A stretch of 64,000 nucleotides of DNA, taken from the NCBI RefSeq assembly GCF_018860855.1, contig NZ_JAHKQE010000020.1, forward strand, positions 62,001 through 126,000, read 5' to 3'. This DNA is from Amphritea atlantica (lineage in GTDB: Bacteria; Pseudomonadota; Gammaproteobacteria; Pseudomonadales; Balneatricaceae). A model generated the notes under the pieces. That model ran no database searches, was not told the DNA's origin, and saw nothing but the letters and a program-made list of their open reading frames with translations. Below are positions 17,097 to 26,057 of the stretch, in pieces (within the stretch, counting starts at the first letter, position 1; every line of letters begins with the position of its first letter). Both the position numbers and the translations under genes were made by a program.

Positions 17097-17801
17097 ATGA
17101 TGACGTACAGCAGCGTAGCAATACCCGACAATGGCGATAACTCTGCCCTGAAAGTGGTAGGTGATCTGAAACAGGATATTCTCACGGGCTACTTTGAACC
17201 TGGCGAAAAGCTCAAAATGAACCGTCTAAAAGAGCGCTATCAGGTTGGTGTGAGTCCATTGCGCGAAGCACTTTCGCAGCTATTGATTGAGCAGTTGGTG
17301 GTGGTTGAAAATCAACGGGGCTTTAAAGTGCATCCGGTTTCTCGAGAAGAGATGCTAGATATCTACGCGACTCGGGCAGAAATCGAAGCCCTCTGTATCG
17401 CGCTGGCGATAGAGAAAGGAGATGATGAGTGGGAAGCCGGTATCTTAGCCGCTGCTCATACCATGCAAAAGTTTAGCGATATGATCGAAACAGACCCACA
17501 AGAGTGGGAGCGACGTCATCAGGCGTTTCATACAGCGATCGCTCGAGGTTGTAACTCCCCTACCTTGCTGCAGGTGCGTCGCTCCCTCTATGAAAAAGCG
17601 TCCCGTTATCGCAACCTCTGGCTGAAAAAGAATATGGCTAACAGCATGGTTTTCGATGCCAATCAAAAAGAGCATCAACAACTGATTGATGCCCTACTCA
17701 AGGGTGAAGGCGAAACCGCCCGCACCTTGATCCGACAACATCTGCTTAGCCCTAGCCGCGCACTGGAGAAAACGCCGGGACTCGAAGCACTATCAGGGTG
17801 A
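17097..17801 (+). CDS. GntR/FadR-family regulator, likely of the glutarate genes
   Basis: 234 residues. The winged-helix domain (about 15-85) shows LKQDILTGYFEPGEKLKMN and GVSPLREALSQLL; the FCD ligand domain follows, with the Asp/His metal-ligand pattern DIYATRAEIEALC and RRHQAFHTAIARGC. The divergent position from csiD-lhgO and the FCD class match GlaR (CsiR), the glutarate-responsive repressor in E. coli; the assignment is by context. It ends before a convergent NnrU-like gene. Confidence 0.82.
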   Translation: MMTYSSVAIPDNGDNSALKVVGDLKQDILTGYFEPGEKLKMNRLKERYQVGVSPLREALSQLLIEQLVVVENQRGFKVHPVSREEMLDIYATRAEIEALCIALAIEKGDDEWEAGILAAAHTMQKFSDMIETDPQEWERRHQAFHTAIARGCNSPTLLQVRRSLYEKASRYRNLWLKKNMANSMVFDANQKEHQQLIDALLKGEGETARTLIRQHLLSPSRALEKTPGLEALSG

Positions 17802-17855
17802 GTTTATTCAGCTAGGCTCGCCTTATTACAACGGTTTTATCAAAAAACAGTCTTA

Positions 17856-18425
17856 TCAACCAAAAGGCGCTACACCGATTAACCATTTGTGCGCCCACAG
17901 TACGGTAACAACATAGAGTGCTAGGCCCACCACTAGCAAAATCACATCATTGACCCAGGATTTCGGCATTCCGGGCACTGGCCGCGGTTGACGCCTTTTC
18001 ATTGAGATACGATCAATCACCGCCCACGCTAAGAAGCTGCCAAACAAAATCAGATCAGCTAATGTACCGTTAACTAAAAGATGAGATAGTGCCCAGAGCT
18101 TAACGGCCACCAACTGTGGATGCCCTAAAACCCGTTTAATACGCCCAGGAAAATAGGGCGCCAAAGCAAACACAAACACCGGTAGTAATAACAGCGCCGC
18201 CAGATGTCTCGTCCAGCGAGGGCTGACATAGATAAGATAGGGATCAAGTCGCGCGGCGCTATAACCACTGATAATCAACCACAAGCCCAGCAATGACACT
18301 GCCGCATAAAAGAGCTTCCAACCCAGTTCACTGATGGCAACAGCGCGATCTCGCAATGGCTCCGCCACAATAGAAATGGAATGAATTCCCAAAAAAAGAA
18401 TCAAACCCAAAATTAAAACCAGCAT
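17856..18425 (-). CDS. NnrU-family membrane protein
   Basis: 189 residues from ATG 18425, which has AGGGG upstream; the frame is open to 18527 but the added residues do not fit the family. Six membrane helices are visible, starting with LVLILGLILFLGIHSISIV. NnrU landmarks include LGWKLFYAAVSLLGL, RHLAALLLLPVFVFALAPYFPGRIKRVLGHPQLVAVKLWALSHLLVNG. NnrU was found with nitrite/nitric oxide reductase genes, and its family also includes isoprenoid-type membrane proteins. No denitrification genes are nearby, so a role there is not supported. Confidence 0.88.
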   Translation of the reverse strand: MLVLILGLILFLGIHSISIVAEPLRDRAVAISELGWKLFYAAVSLLGLWLIISGYSAARLDPYLIYVSPRWTRHLAALLLLPVFVFALAPYFPGRIKRVLGHPQLVAVKLWALSHLLVNGTLADLILFGSFLAWAVIDRISMKRRQPRPVPGMPKSWVNDVILLVVGLALYVVTVLWAHKWLIGVAPFG

Positions 18426-18660
18426 TGTTAGCCCCTGTACAAAAAGTACATTAAATAAATCTAATAAATAATGCGTATAGCTAACCATAAAAGTGTAACC
18501 GATAACCATCATTAACCGATTAATCAATCACAATCCAGCCATTCAATGTCATCTCCCTGTTACCTGCTAGTCATCTAATATTCATATTTCGAGTCTAGTC
18601 TTATGGCGATAAATGACTCCACTCACCTTTGTTATCAGACCGTTTTTAGGAACATTGAGC

Positions 18661-20556
18661 ATGAAAAAAGATCTTCTGCAGGCCGATTCAGCATTGCATA
18701 CCGAACTAGACTCCGACTTCAGCAAAATTATTGATGCCGGTATGAGCCGCCGCCGCTTTATGCAGGGTGGTGCCACTGCAATGGGGCTTTTTCTGGCCGC
18801 CAACCCACTGAGCAAAGCGGTTGCTGCCACGACTCATCCTGACAGCAAACTACTGGGCTTTACAAAGGTGCCGACCAGCACCGCCGATACCTTTATCGTG
18901 CCTGACGGTTATGTTGCCAAACCGCTGATCTCTTGGGGTGATCCTATTCTTAAAGGTGCACCGGCGTTTAATGAAAATGGTATGCAGCCGGCATCTGCTC
19001 AAACAGGACAGTTTGGTGATAACACCGATGGTATGTCGTTCTTTCCACTGTCTGATGATCGTGCCCTACTTGCCGTCAATAACGAATACACTAACTACAA
19101 GCTACTGTTTGAGCATCAAGGTAAGGCGCTCAGCGCCGATGATGTGAAAAAAGCGCAAGCGGCGCACGGTGTCTCTGTATTTGAAATCAAACGTACATCC
19201 TCTGGCTGGGAGTACGTGGCTGAATCACAATACAACCGCCGTATTACGGCCAACACTGAGATGATGCTAACCGGCCCTGCTGCCGGTGACGCGCTGCTCA
19301 AAACCAGTGCTGATAGCACGGGTAAAAAGGTTTTCGGCACCATGAACAACTGCTCCAATGGCGAAACACCTTGGGGCACTTACCTCACCTGTGAAGAAAA
19401 CTTCAACGGCTACTTTGCTAAGCCCGGTGGTGGCCAAGATGTCCACCAGCAACGTTATGGCATCGGTGACGACAGCAAATATCAGTGGTACAAATCTGAT
19501 GCTCGTTTTGATCTAAACAAAGAACCAAACGAAGCTAACCGCTTTGGTTGGGTGGTTGAGATTGATCCAATGGATCCCACCTCAACGCCAATGAAACGAA
19601 CCGCTCTGGGTCGTTTTAAACACGAAAATGCCGCCGTAACCATTGCCGACAATGGCCATGTGGTTGTTTATTTGGGTGATGATGAGCGCGGTGAGCACCT
19701 GTATAAGTTTGTCACTAAAAACAAATACAACCCAGCCGATAAAGCCGCTAACCGTCATTTACTCGATGAAGGTACCCTTTACGTTTCCCGCTTCAACGCC
19801 CAGCCGGGTGAGGTGAAAGGTAGCGGTGAGTGGATTGAACTGACCCATGGCAAAAATGGCCTAACGACAGAAAATGGCTTCAACAACCAGGCCGAAGTCA
19901 TGATCTTTGCCCGTGAAGCCGCCACCGTGGTCGGTGCGACCACCATGGATCGGCCTGAGTGGGTAGCAGTAAACCCACACAATAATACGGTTTATTGTAC
20001 GCTGACGAACAATAAGCACCGTGGCAAGAAAGCCGGACAACCGGTGATCGGCCCTAACCCTCGTGCCGAAAACCACTATGGCCAAATCGTACGTTGGAAA
20101 GAAGCCAACAATGACAACGCTGCCTTAAGCTTCAAATGGGATCTGTTTGTGGTCGCAGGCAACCCTACCGTGCATAAGGATTTCTACGCTGGTTCTGCCA
20201 ACATCAACGATGAAAACATGTTCAACAGCCCTGATGGCTTAGGCTTTGATAATGGCGGCCGTCTGTGGATCATGACCGATGGTTCATACTCCAACAAGGG
20301 TGATTTTGCGGGCATGGGCAATAACCAAGTGTTAGTAGCTGACCCGGACAGCGGGGAGATTCGCCGTTTCGCCACAGGCCCTATCGCTTGTGAATTGACC
20401 GGACTTACCTTTAGCCCAGATCAACGCACTGTTTTCATCGGTGTGCAGCATCCAGGTGAAAAAGCTGAATCTCACTTCCCTGCCGGCGGTAACAGCAAGC
20501 CTCGTTCGACCATCATGGCGGTTCAGCGAAAAGATGGTGGCATTATCGGCGCCTAA
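18661..20556 (+). CDS. phoX: PhoX-family alkaline phosphatase (Tat-exported)
   Basis: 631 residues from ATG 18661. A twin-arginine signal is present (SRRRFMQGGATAMGLFLA, after about 28 residues), so the protein is exported folded through Tat. The PhoX/DUF839 domain is recognisable in GDNTDGMSFFPL, LAVNNEYTNY, GTYLTCEENFNGYF, RFKHENAAV, YLGDDERGEHLYKFV, NSPDGLGFDNGGRLWIMTDG and ELTGLTFSPDQRTVFIGVQHPGE. Such enzymes are Ca/Fe-dependent periplasmic phosphatases acting on phosphomonoesters. Whether it is phosphate-controlled is unknown; I do not see a Pho box. An intrinsic terminator follows. Confidence 0.9.
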   Translation: MKKDLLQADSALHTELDSDFSKIIDAGMSRRRFMQGGATAMGLFLAANPLSKAVAATTHPDSKLLGFTKVPTSTADTFIVPDGYVAKPLISWGDPILKGAPAFNENGMQPASAQTGQFGDNTDGMSFFPLSDDRALLAVNNEYTNYKLLFEHQGKALSADDVKKAQAAHGVSVFEIKRTSSGWEYVAESQYNRRITANTEMMLTGPAAGDALLKTSADSTGKKVFGTMNNCSNGETPWGTYLTCEENFNGYFAKPGGGQDVHQQRYGIGDDSKYQWYKSDARFDLNKEPNEANRFGWVVEIDPMDPTSTPMKRTALGRFKHENAAVTIADNGHVVVYLGDDERGEHLYKFVTKNKYNPADKAANRHLLDEGTLYVSRFNAQPGEVKGSGEWIELTHGKNGLTTENGFNNQAEVMIFAREAATVVGATTMDRPEWVAVNPHNNTVYCTLTNNKHRGKKAGQPVIGPNPRAENHYGQIVRWKEANNDNAALSFKWDLFVVAGNPTVHKDFYAGSANINDENMFNSPDGLGFDNGGRLWIMTDGSYSNKGDFAGMGNNQVLVADPDSGEIRRFATGPIACELTGLTFSPDQRTVFIGVQHPGEKAESHFPAGGNSKPRSTIMAVQRKDGGIIGA

Positions 20557-20645
20557 CCTAATTCAGCCCTCGGTTTAGCACCATAAAAAACCGGATTAAA
20601 AGCGATAATTAGCCTGAGCACCTGCTCAAAGATTACCTGCTAGAG

Positions 20646-20672
20646 AAAAAGCCTCTTATTTAGAGGCTTTTT
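20646..20672 (+). terminator. Intrinsic terminator after phoX
   Basis: AAAAAGCCTC, 7-base loop, GAGGCTTTTT: stem flanked by A and T tracts, 90 bases after the phoX stop. Confidence 0.8.
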
Positions 20673-20844
20673 AATGTTTACCCTCCCCCTCAATCACTGA
20701 CAGCTATGCTTAAGCTCTGCTAATATAAGGGTATATTTGTGTTATACGAAACTTCACCATGACGCATTGATCTGAATAAATTTTAAGCAGCCATACGCTA
20801 GGTCACTTTATTCAGTTAATGTCGAATAAGGCTATTTAATCCTA

Positions 20845-22845
20845 ATGCTAGCTCGCCTTCTTCTTTTTATTATCTTAATAACAGCCGACATGCTGACCAT
20901 CCACGGCATGCAGAAACTTGATATCGCCATCAATTTCTTCTGGTTAGAGACCTTTCTAAACGCCTGTATTATGGCGCTAGTGACCATTTTTTCTGTTCGA
21001 ATTTTTACCCACTTCAAACAGCTTAAATCTAGAGAGGGCCTCTCCTCTGAGTCTCTTTTGCTACGTTCGGGCTTAGTTGCCTTTGCCGTTGAAACGGTGT
21101 TGTCCCTATCCTTGCCATTACTGAAGTTATCCGCCACACAAGTATCAACAACCATCACCTGCGGCTTATTATTTGCCCTATTAACCACGGTATTAATCCA
21201 TTTTCTACTCTTACATTCCGGTGAGATAACCCAATTTAATAACCGCTCCCTCATCGAGAAAATCTTTGCCTTACGGGGTGTTTTGCTACTTTCGTATCTC
21301 TTTTCACTGAGCCTTTTCCTACTGTTACTGCTGAACATCTATCAGCAGCAACATCTCAGTAATATTCGCCAATCTATTACTCAAGAACAGCAACAACTGG
21401 CTTTGGTAAGAAATGGTCTGAACGAGCATATAGACAAAGCGGCCTTAGATACACGCATGCTGGCGCTGCAGGATAACCTGCAAAAACTACTCACAGGCGA
21501 TCCTGAAGCCATCACCCGTTTAACCCATGACTACCTAAGTCTGGCAACCATCAAGCCCGCTTATGAGCAGATCCGCTTTATCGATAACGAAGGTATTGAA
21601 AGAATAAGAGTTGATCAGTCCAGTCTAGGTCCTATCGCAATCACGTCGAAAAAAATGCAAGACAAGCATCAACGCTATTACTTTACCGATGCTTTTAAAC
21701 TATCTGCTGGGCAGGTGTATATCTCGCGAATGGATCTCAACATTGAGAATGGCCGTATTGAGCTACCTTTTAAACCTATTGTGCGTCTCGCCACGCCTGT
21801 TTTTGACCAACAGGGTGAAAAGCGTGGGATTGTGATTATCAATCTCAATAGCAGCGCGCTATTCACTCAATTAAAGAATGAAGCTAAGAATATTACCGGC
21901 GAACTCATGCTGCTTAATGACGAGGGTTATTGGCTATTTGGTCGTGAACGGGATGCGGCTTGGGCCTTTATGTTTCCACGCTATAAAGATCGTACTATTG
22001 ATAAATACTACCCAGGCATATGGCCCAAGATCAAAACAGATCAACGGGGTTATATCATGACATCCGATGGCTATTTCATATTTGACACGATCTCGATCAG
22101 CCATCATAACACCCTAGATACCGACCAGACCCGTTCGTCTAGCGAACCTCAGCGGCATGAATGGAAATTGATCTCGCTGGCCAGTGACGAAGATTTTTCC
22201 GCTGCATATCGCAATATGCTCCCGCCGCTGATCATGTTTTTTATCCTCACATCCATCATTACCGGCATTGGTACGCTGCTCTATTTCAGAATTCAGCGAA
22301 AACACCTCACCGCGCAACAAAAAATAGAGCAACTCGCTCACTACGATCAGTTAACAGGCCTGTACAACCGCAACCTATTTATCGAACTGTTAGAGCTGCA
22401 GTTGGCACAGTCAAGACGTAAAAACGAAGCCCTCGCCGTCATCTATATGGACCTCGACCAATTCAAGCCCATTAATGATCAATATGGCCATCAAGCCGGT
22501 GATTATGTTTTACAACAGGCGGCGACTCGGATGAGGGAAGTGCTCCGTGACACCGATAGCATCGCCCGTCTGGGCGGGGATGAATTTGCCGCCATACTGC
22601 CATCCCATGGCACTCGGCGACAACTATCAATAATAGCCCAACGTGTCATTACCTCGATGCAACAGCCGATTCACTTTAATGGTCAAACAATCAATATGAG
22701 TATCAGCATTGGCATTGCCATTCATTTTAAAGGCCAGCCTCTGGAGTCACTGCTGCACGAAGCGGATTTAGCGATGTATGCGGCAAAACGTAGCAAGAAT
22801 GTTCATTTTAAATATGCAGATGAGCTTCCCACAACTTCGGAGTAA
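20845..22845 (+). CDS. Membrane diguanylate cyclase
   Basis: 666 residues. An N-terminal region with about five membrane helices (to residue ~165) is followed by a large periplasmic sensor with Cache-like pattern (FIDNEGIERIRVD, YYFTDAFKLSAGQVYISRMDL, RLATPVFDQQGEKRGIVIINL), another membrane helix near 456-478 and a GGDEF domain. The GGDEF motif is intact (577-581) and an RxxD inhibitory site (RDTD) lies five residues before it. It should make c-di-GMP in response to a small molecule detected outside (family knowledge; ligand unknown). The start ATG has a weak ribosome site; the true start might differ slightly. Confidence 0.88.
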   Translation: MLARLLLFIILITADMLTIHGMQKLDIAINFFWLETFLNACIMALVTIFSVRIFTHFKQLKSREGLSSESLLLRSGLVAFAVETVLSLSLPLLKLSATQVSTTITCGLLFALLTTVLIHFLLLHSGEITQFNNRSLIEKIFALRGVLLLSYLFSLSLFLLLLLNIYQQQHLSNIRQSITQEQQQLALVRNGLNEHIDKAALDTRMLALQDNLQKLLTGDPEAITRLTHDYLSLATIKPAYEQIRFIDNEGIERIRVDQSSLGPIAITSKKMQDKHQRYYFTDAFKLSAGQVYISRMDLNIENGRIELPFKPIVRLATPVFDQQGEKRGIVIINLNSSALFTQLKNEAKNITGELMLLNDEGYWLFGRERDAAWAFMFPRYKDRTIDKYYPGIWPKIKTDQRGYIMTSDGYFIFDTISISHHNTLDTDQTRSSSEPQRHEWKLISLASDEDFSAAYRNMLPPLIMFFILTSIITGIGTLLYFRIQRKHLTAQQKIEQLAHYDQLTGLYNRNLFIELLELQLAQSRRKNEALAVIYMDLDQFKPINDQYGHQAGDYVLQQAATRMREVLRDTDSIARLGGDEFAAILPSHGTRRQLSIIAQRVITSMQQPIHFNGQTINMSISIGIAIHFKGQPLESLLHEADLAMYAAKRSKNVHFKYADELPTTSE

Positions 22846-23168
22846 GCAAGCTAAGCTATCGAACAACGATGGATTAGCACGCTGACTATTTAGCGCCTAG
22901 TTTTGATCGTTCAGATCACCATCCTTTTATTCTTTATTTGCATCAAAAAAAACTACTTATAACCAAAAACAATTACATATGGTAAATCAATATTAGAACT
23001 GATTCTTCTAACCGGTATAATCCCGCCTTAAATTAGTGGGGTTACCTATCAGGTCTCTCCCTATCCATTTATCAGCCTTTATTTCAAAAGAATACTAGGT
23101 TTATTCTTGCTGATTCTGCTCATTAGCAGAATATAATCAGCACGCGTTTCTCTATCTTGGAGCCCGAC
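22846..23168. promoter_or_regulatory. Promoter region of the NhaC-type antiporter
   Basis: 323 bases, no gene. A TATAAT at 23016-23021 is preceded by TTAGAA at 22993-22998 with a 17-base spacer, a plausible sigma-70 promoter about 150 bases before the coding start. The small inverted repeat TGATC-N5-GATCA lies farther upstream. Confidence 0.4.
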
Positions 23169-24500
23169 ATGAGAGCCAACCCGCTCGCGCTACTACCGCT
23201 ACTACTGTTTCTCGCCCTGTTTATTGGCAGTGGCGTTTACTATCAGTCCGTTAATGTTGACTACGCTTTCTATCAAATATCCGCCCCTGTTGCGATTCTG
23301 CCCGCCGTCGTACTCGCACTGCTGTTAGGCAGTGGTGCCCTGAACGAGCGTCTGGACACCTTTATCAAGGGCGTCGGTGATAGCAATATTATTACCATGT
23401 GTTTGATCTACCTACTCGCCGGTGCCTTTGCTAGCGTCGCCAAAGCCGTTGGCGGTGTTGATGCGACCGTTAACTTCGGCCTGAGCTTTATCCCAGCACA
23501 ATTTGTGCTGCCCGGCCTATTTATTATTACCGCCTTTATCGCCACCGCGATGGGCACATCAATGGGCACCATTGCTGCGATGGCCCCAATTGCCGTGGGT
23601 CTAACCGAAGTCAGTGATCTCTCATTACCGCTGTGTATTGGTGCCGTTGTCGGTGGCGCGATGTTTGGCGATAACCTGTCGATTATCTCAGATACCACTA
23701 TTGCCGCCACCCGCTCTCAGGGCTGTAATATGCGCGATAAATTCCGCATGAACTTTAAAATTGCCCTGCCCGCAGCACTCATCACCCTCGTATGGCTCTA
23801 CTTACAAGGCACTGATGCCAATATCGCTCAAGACACCGACTATCAGTTGCTCAAAGTATTACCCTATCTAGTGGTGCTAACCATGGCACTGACCGGCTTC
23901 AATGTCTTTTTGGTCTTGTTTAGCGGCATTCTCCTGGCGGGCGCCATCGGCTTAAGCGGACTGGACAGCTACTCGATTGCACAGTTTTCTAAGGATATCT
24001 ATGCGGGCTATACCGGCATGCAGGAGATCATGATTCTGTCGATGTTGATCGGTGGTTTAGGGGCGTTAATGAAAGCCCAAGGAGGTTTAGAATTTCTAGC
24101 CCGCCAAATAGAACGGCTCACCTCTAAAGGCGATAATGCAGCCGCCAGTCCACGGGCTGGCGAAGCCGCTATTAGTGCCGCCGTTGCAATAACAAACGTC
24201 TGTACCGCCAATAACACAGTATCCATTATTATCTGTGGCGGTTTAGCAAGAGACATCGCCGAGCGTCAACATGTCGACCCGCGTCGCAGTGCTTGCTTGA
24301 TGGATATATTCTCCTGTACGGTGCAAGGATTATTACCCTATGGTGCTCAGGTACTATTGGCCGGTTCGATTGCAGGGATATCACCCCTGATTGTCATTGC
24401 GAATATCCAATACACCTGGCTATTGGGTGTGATTGCACTGGGAACCATTATCTTTGGCAGCTACGCCGCTAAGCCGCGTGCACAGCTCGCGGAATACTAA
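23169..24500 (+). CDS. Na+/H+ antiporter NhaC-family transporter
   Basis: 443 residues from ATG 23169 with GGAG at the right distance; an upstream TTG in frame lacks support. About 11-12 membrane helices. Signatures of the NhaC family are MGTSMGTIAAMAPIAVGL, VGGAMFGDNLSIISDTTIAA (with conserved Asp residues) and, in the second half, AITNVCTANNTVSIIICGG, a pseudo-repeat. It would exchange Na+ or a small organic ion against H+ or another solute at the inner membrane; some family members are malate/lactate or amino-acid exchangers. Single gene. Confidence 0.88.
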   Translation: MRANPLALLPLLLFLALFIGSGVYYQSVNVDYAFYQISAPVAILPAVVLALLLGSGALNERLDTFIKGVGDSNIITMCLIYLLAGAFASVAKAVGGVDATVNFGLSFIPAQFVLPGLFIITAFIATAMGTSMGTIAAMAPIAVGLTEVSDLSLPLCIGAVVGGAMFGDNLSIISDTTIAATRSQGCNMRDKFRMNFKIALPAALITLVWLYLQGTDANIAQDTDYQLLKVLPYLVVLTMALTGFNVFLVLFSGILLAGAIGLSGLDSYSIAQFSKDIYAGYTGMQEIMILSMLIGGLGALMKAQGGLEFLARQIERLTSKGDNAAASPRAGEAAISAAVAITNVCTANNTVSIIICGGLARDIAERQHVDPRRSACLMDIFSCTVQGLLPYGAQVLLAGSIAGISPLIVIANIQYTWLLGVIALGTIIFGSYAAKPRAQLAEY

Positions 24501-24600
24501 CGCTTACACATAGACGCAAGCTCCGCTTAAAGCACAGTGGAAAGCACGTCGAAAAAGCCCAATGGCCTCGCCATCCCTTAACGGCTAGGTTTAAGCACAA

Positions 24601-24637
24601 AAAAAGGGGATCACATTAATAATGTGATCCCCTTTTT
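24601..24637. terminator. Bidirectional terminator between NhaC gene and amidase
   Basis: 17-bp perfect stem (AAAAAGGGGATCACATT / AATGTGATCCCCTTTTT) with 3-base loop, lying between convergent stops. It works for both strands because A/T tracts flank the GC core. Confidence 0.85.
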
Positions 24638-24646
24638 ACGTTTAGA

Positions 24647-26056
24647 TCACGCCACGATCGGCGCACTCAGACGGTCAGTTTTACACACATCCATAAACTG
24701 CTTAGCGACGGCGAGCAAACGTGCATCATCACCTCGAGCGGCTACCAGCTGTAAACCAACCGGTAGCCCTTTAACAAAGCCGCAGGGAACCGTAGCAGCC
24801 GGCTGCTGGGTCAAGTTAAATGGATAAGAAAATGGCGTCCATTCCATCCACTCTGTCTGGCTATCATCCACTGTATTTTGTCCCGCAGCAAAAGCCGTAA
24901 TCGGTAACGTTGGCGTCAACAAGAGATCATAGCGCCGATGAAACTGGTTCATCATCATTCCTAGCTCGGCTCTAGCATCGACGGCTTTCATATAGCTAAC
25001 AATGTCAATGTTACGACCCTGCTCACCTATATTGCGAAAGCCTGGATCAAGCAGTTCCCGCTGTTCTTCACTAAAACTTTCAACGACTTTTCCGGCACCG
25101 GCAAACCAGAGCGTTGAAAAGATCTCCGCCGGATCCGTAAACCCGGGATCAACCTCTTCAACATTTGCGCCCAAATCAACCAACAACTTGATGGCCTGAT
25201 CAACTTTCAGCTGTACTTCTGGATCGACATCCACGTATCCGAGCGTTGGGCTGTAAGCGATTGTAAGCTTGCTAAAATCAATACTTGGCGACTCACTCCA
25301 GCGACCACTAAAGATACGATCAGAATACCAATCACGATCATCAGGTCGGGCAACGGCATCCATCATCAACAAACTATCGTCAACCGTACGAGTCATCGGA
25401 CCAAGATGAGACAGCGTGGTCATTGCACTAACCGGCCATTGCGGGATAAAGCCAAAGGTTGGCTTGATCCCAAACACACCACAAAAACCGCCGGGGATAC
25501 GAATAGAGCCACCCGCGTCACTTCCTTGGTGTAAAACCCCCATATTCAGAGCAGCAGCGGCGGCAGCACCGCCAGATGAACCACCTGCGGTCAACCCAGT
25601 ATTCCAAGGGTTACGGGTGATACCGGTTAAACGATTATCGGTAACGCCTTTCCAGCCAAATTCAGGGGTACAGGTCTTACCCAGAATAACCGCACCCGCT
25701 TCAAGCATCCGATCAGTAAATGGCGCATTATCAGTCACCGGTTCCGCTGAACTGATCAATGATCCGCTACGATTTGGCATGCCCGCTACCCGGGTCAAAT
25801 CTTTAATTGATGAGGGTACGCCATCAATTGGGCTTTGCGGGTTACCCGCCATCCACCGCTGTTCTGACGCTTTGGCAGCATTTAGCGCTCTTTCTGCATC
25901 CACATAACAATAGGCATTAACATGCTCATTACAGGCCTCTATCCGTGCCAGTGCGGCCTCAGTCGCCGCCACCGGTGAGAGCTCTTTACTGCGATATAAC
26001 CGACTAAGCGTGGTTGCATCAAGGTCCGCAATATCCGTCGCTTTGTTTATATCCAT
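24647..26056 (-). CDS. Amidase-signature family amidase
   Basis: 469 residues from ATG 26056, which follows the previous gene's TGA with one base between, so the two are translationally coupled. The Ser-cisSer-Lys triad is present: Lys85 in VPSSIKDL, Ser160 in GGSSGG, Ser184 in DAGGSIRIPGG. These enzymes hydrolyse carboxamides to acid and ammonia. It ends the operon that also carries a Zn amidohydrolase and a Liv-type importer, pointing to a transported amide, ureide or carbamoyl compound; substrate not predictable from the sequence. Confidence 0.88.
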   Translation of the reverse strand: MDINKATDIADLDATTLSRLYRSKELSPVAATEAALARIEACNEHVNAYCYVDAERALNAAKASEQRWMAGNPQSPIDGVPSSIKDLTRVAGMPNRSGSLISSAEPVTDNAPFTDRMLEAGAVILGKTCTPEFGWKGVTDNRLTGITRNPWNTGLTAGGSSGGAAAAAALNMGVLHQGSDAGGSIRIPGGFCGVFGIKPTFGFIPQWPVSAMTTLSHLGPMTRTVDDSLLMMDAVARPDDRDWYSDRIFSGRWSESPSIDFSKLTIAYSPTLGYVDVDPEVQLKVDQAIKLLVDLGANVEEVDPGFTDPAEIFSTLWFAGAGKVVESFSEEQRELLDPGFRNIGEQGRNIDIVSYMKAVDARAELGMMMNQFHRRYDLLLTPTLPITAFAAGQNTVDDSQTEWMEWTPFSYPFNLTQQPAATVPCGFVKGLPVGLQLVAARGDDARLLAVAKQFMDVCKTDRLSAPIVA

Positions 26057-26057
26057 C

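Noticed and set aside
9887-22880. Shared 13-base string ATGGATTAGCACG near 9887 and 22868
   Set aside because: Several such matches of 13 bases are expected by chance in 64 kb; flanks do not match.
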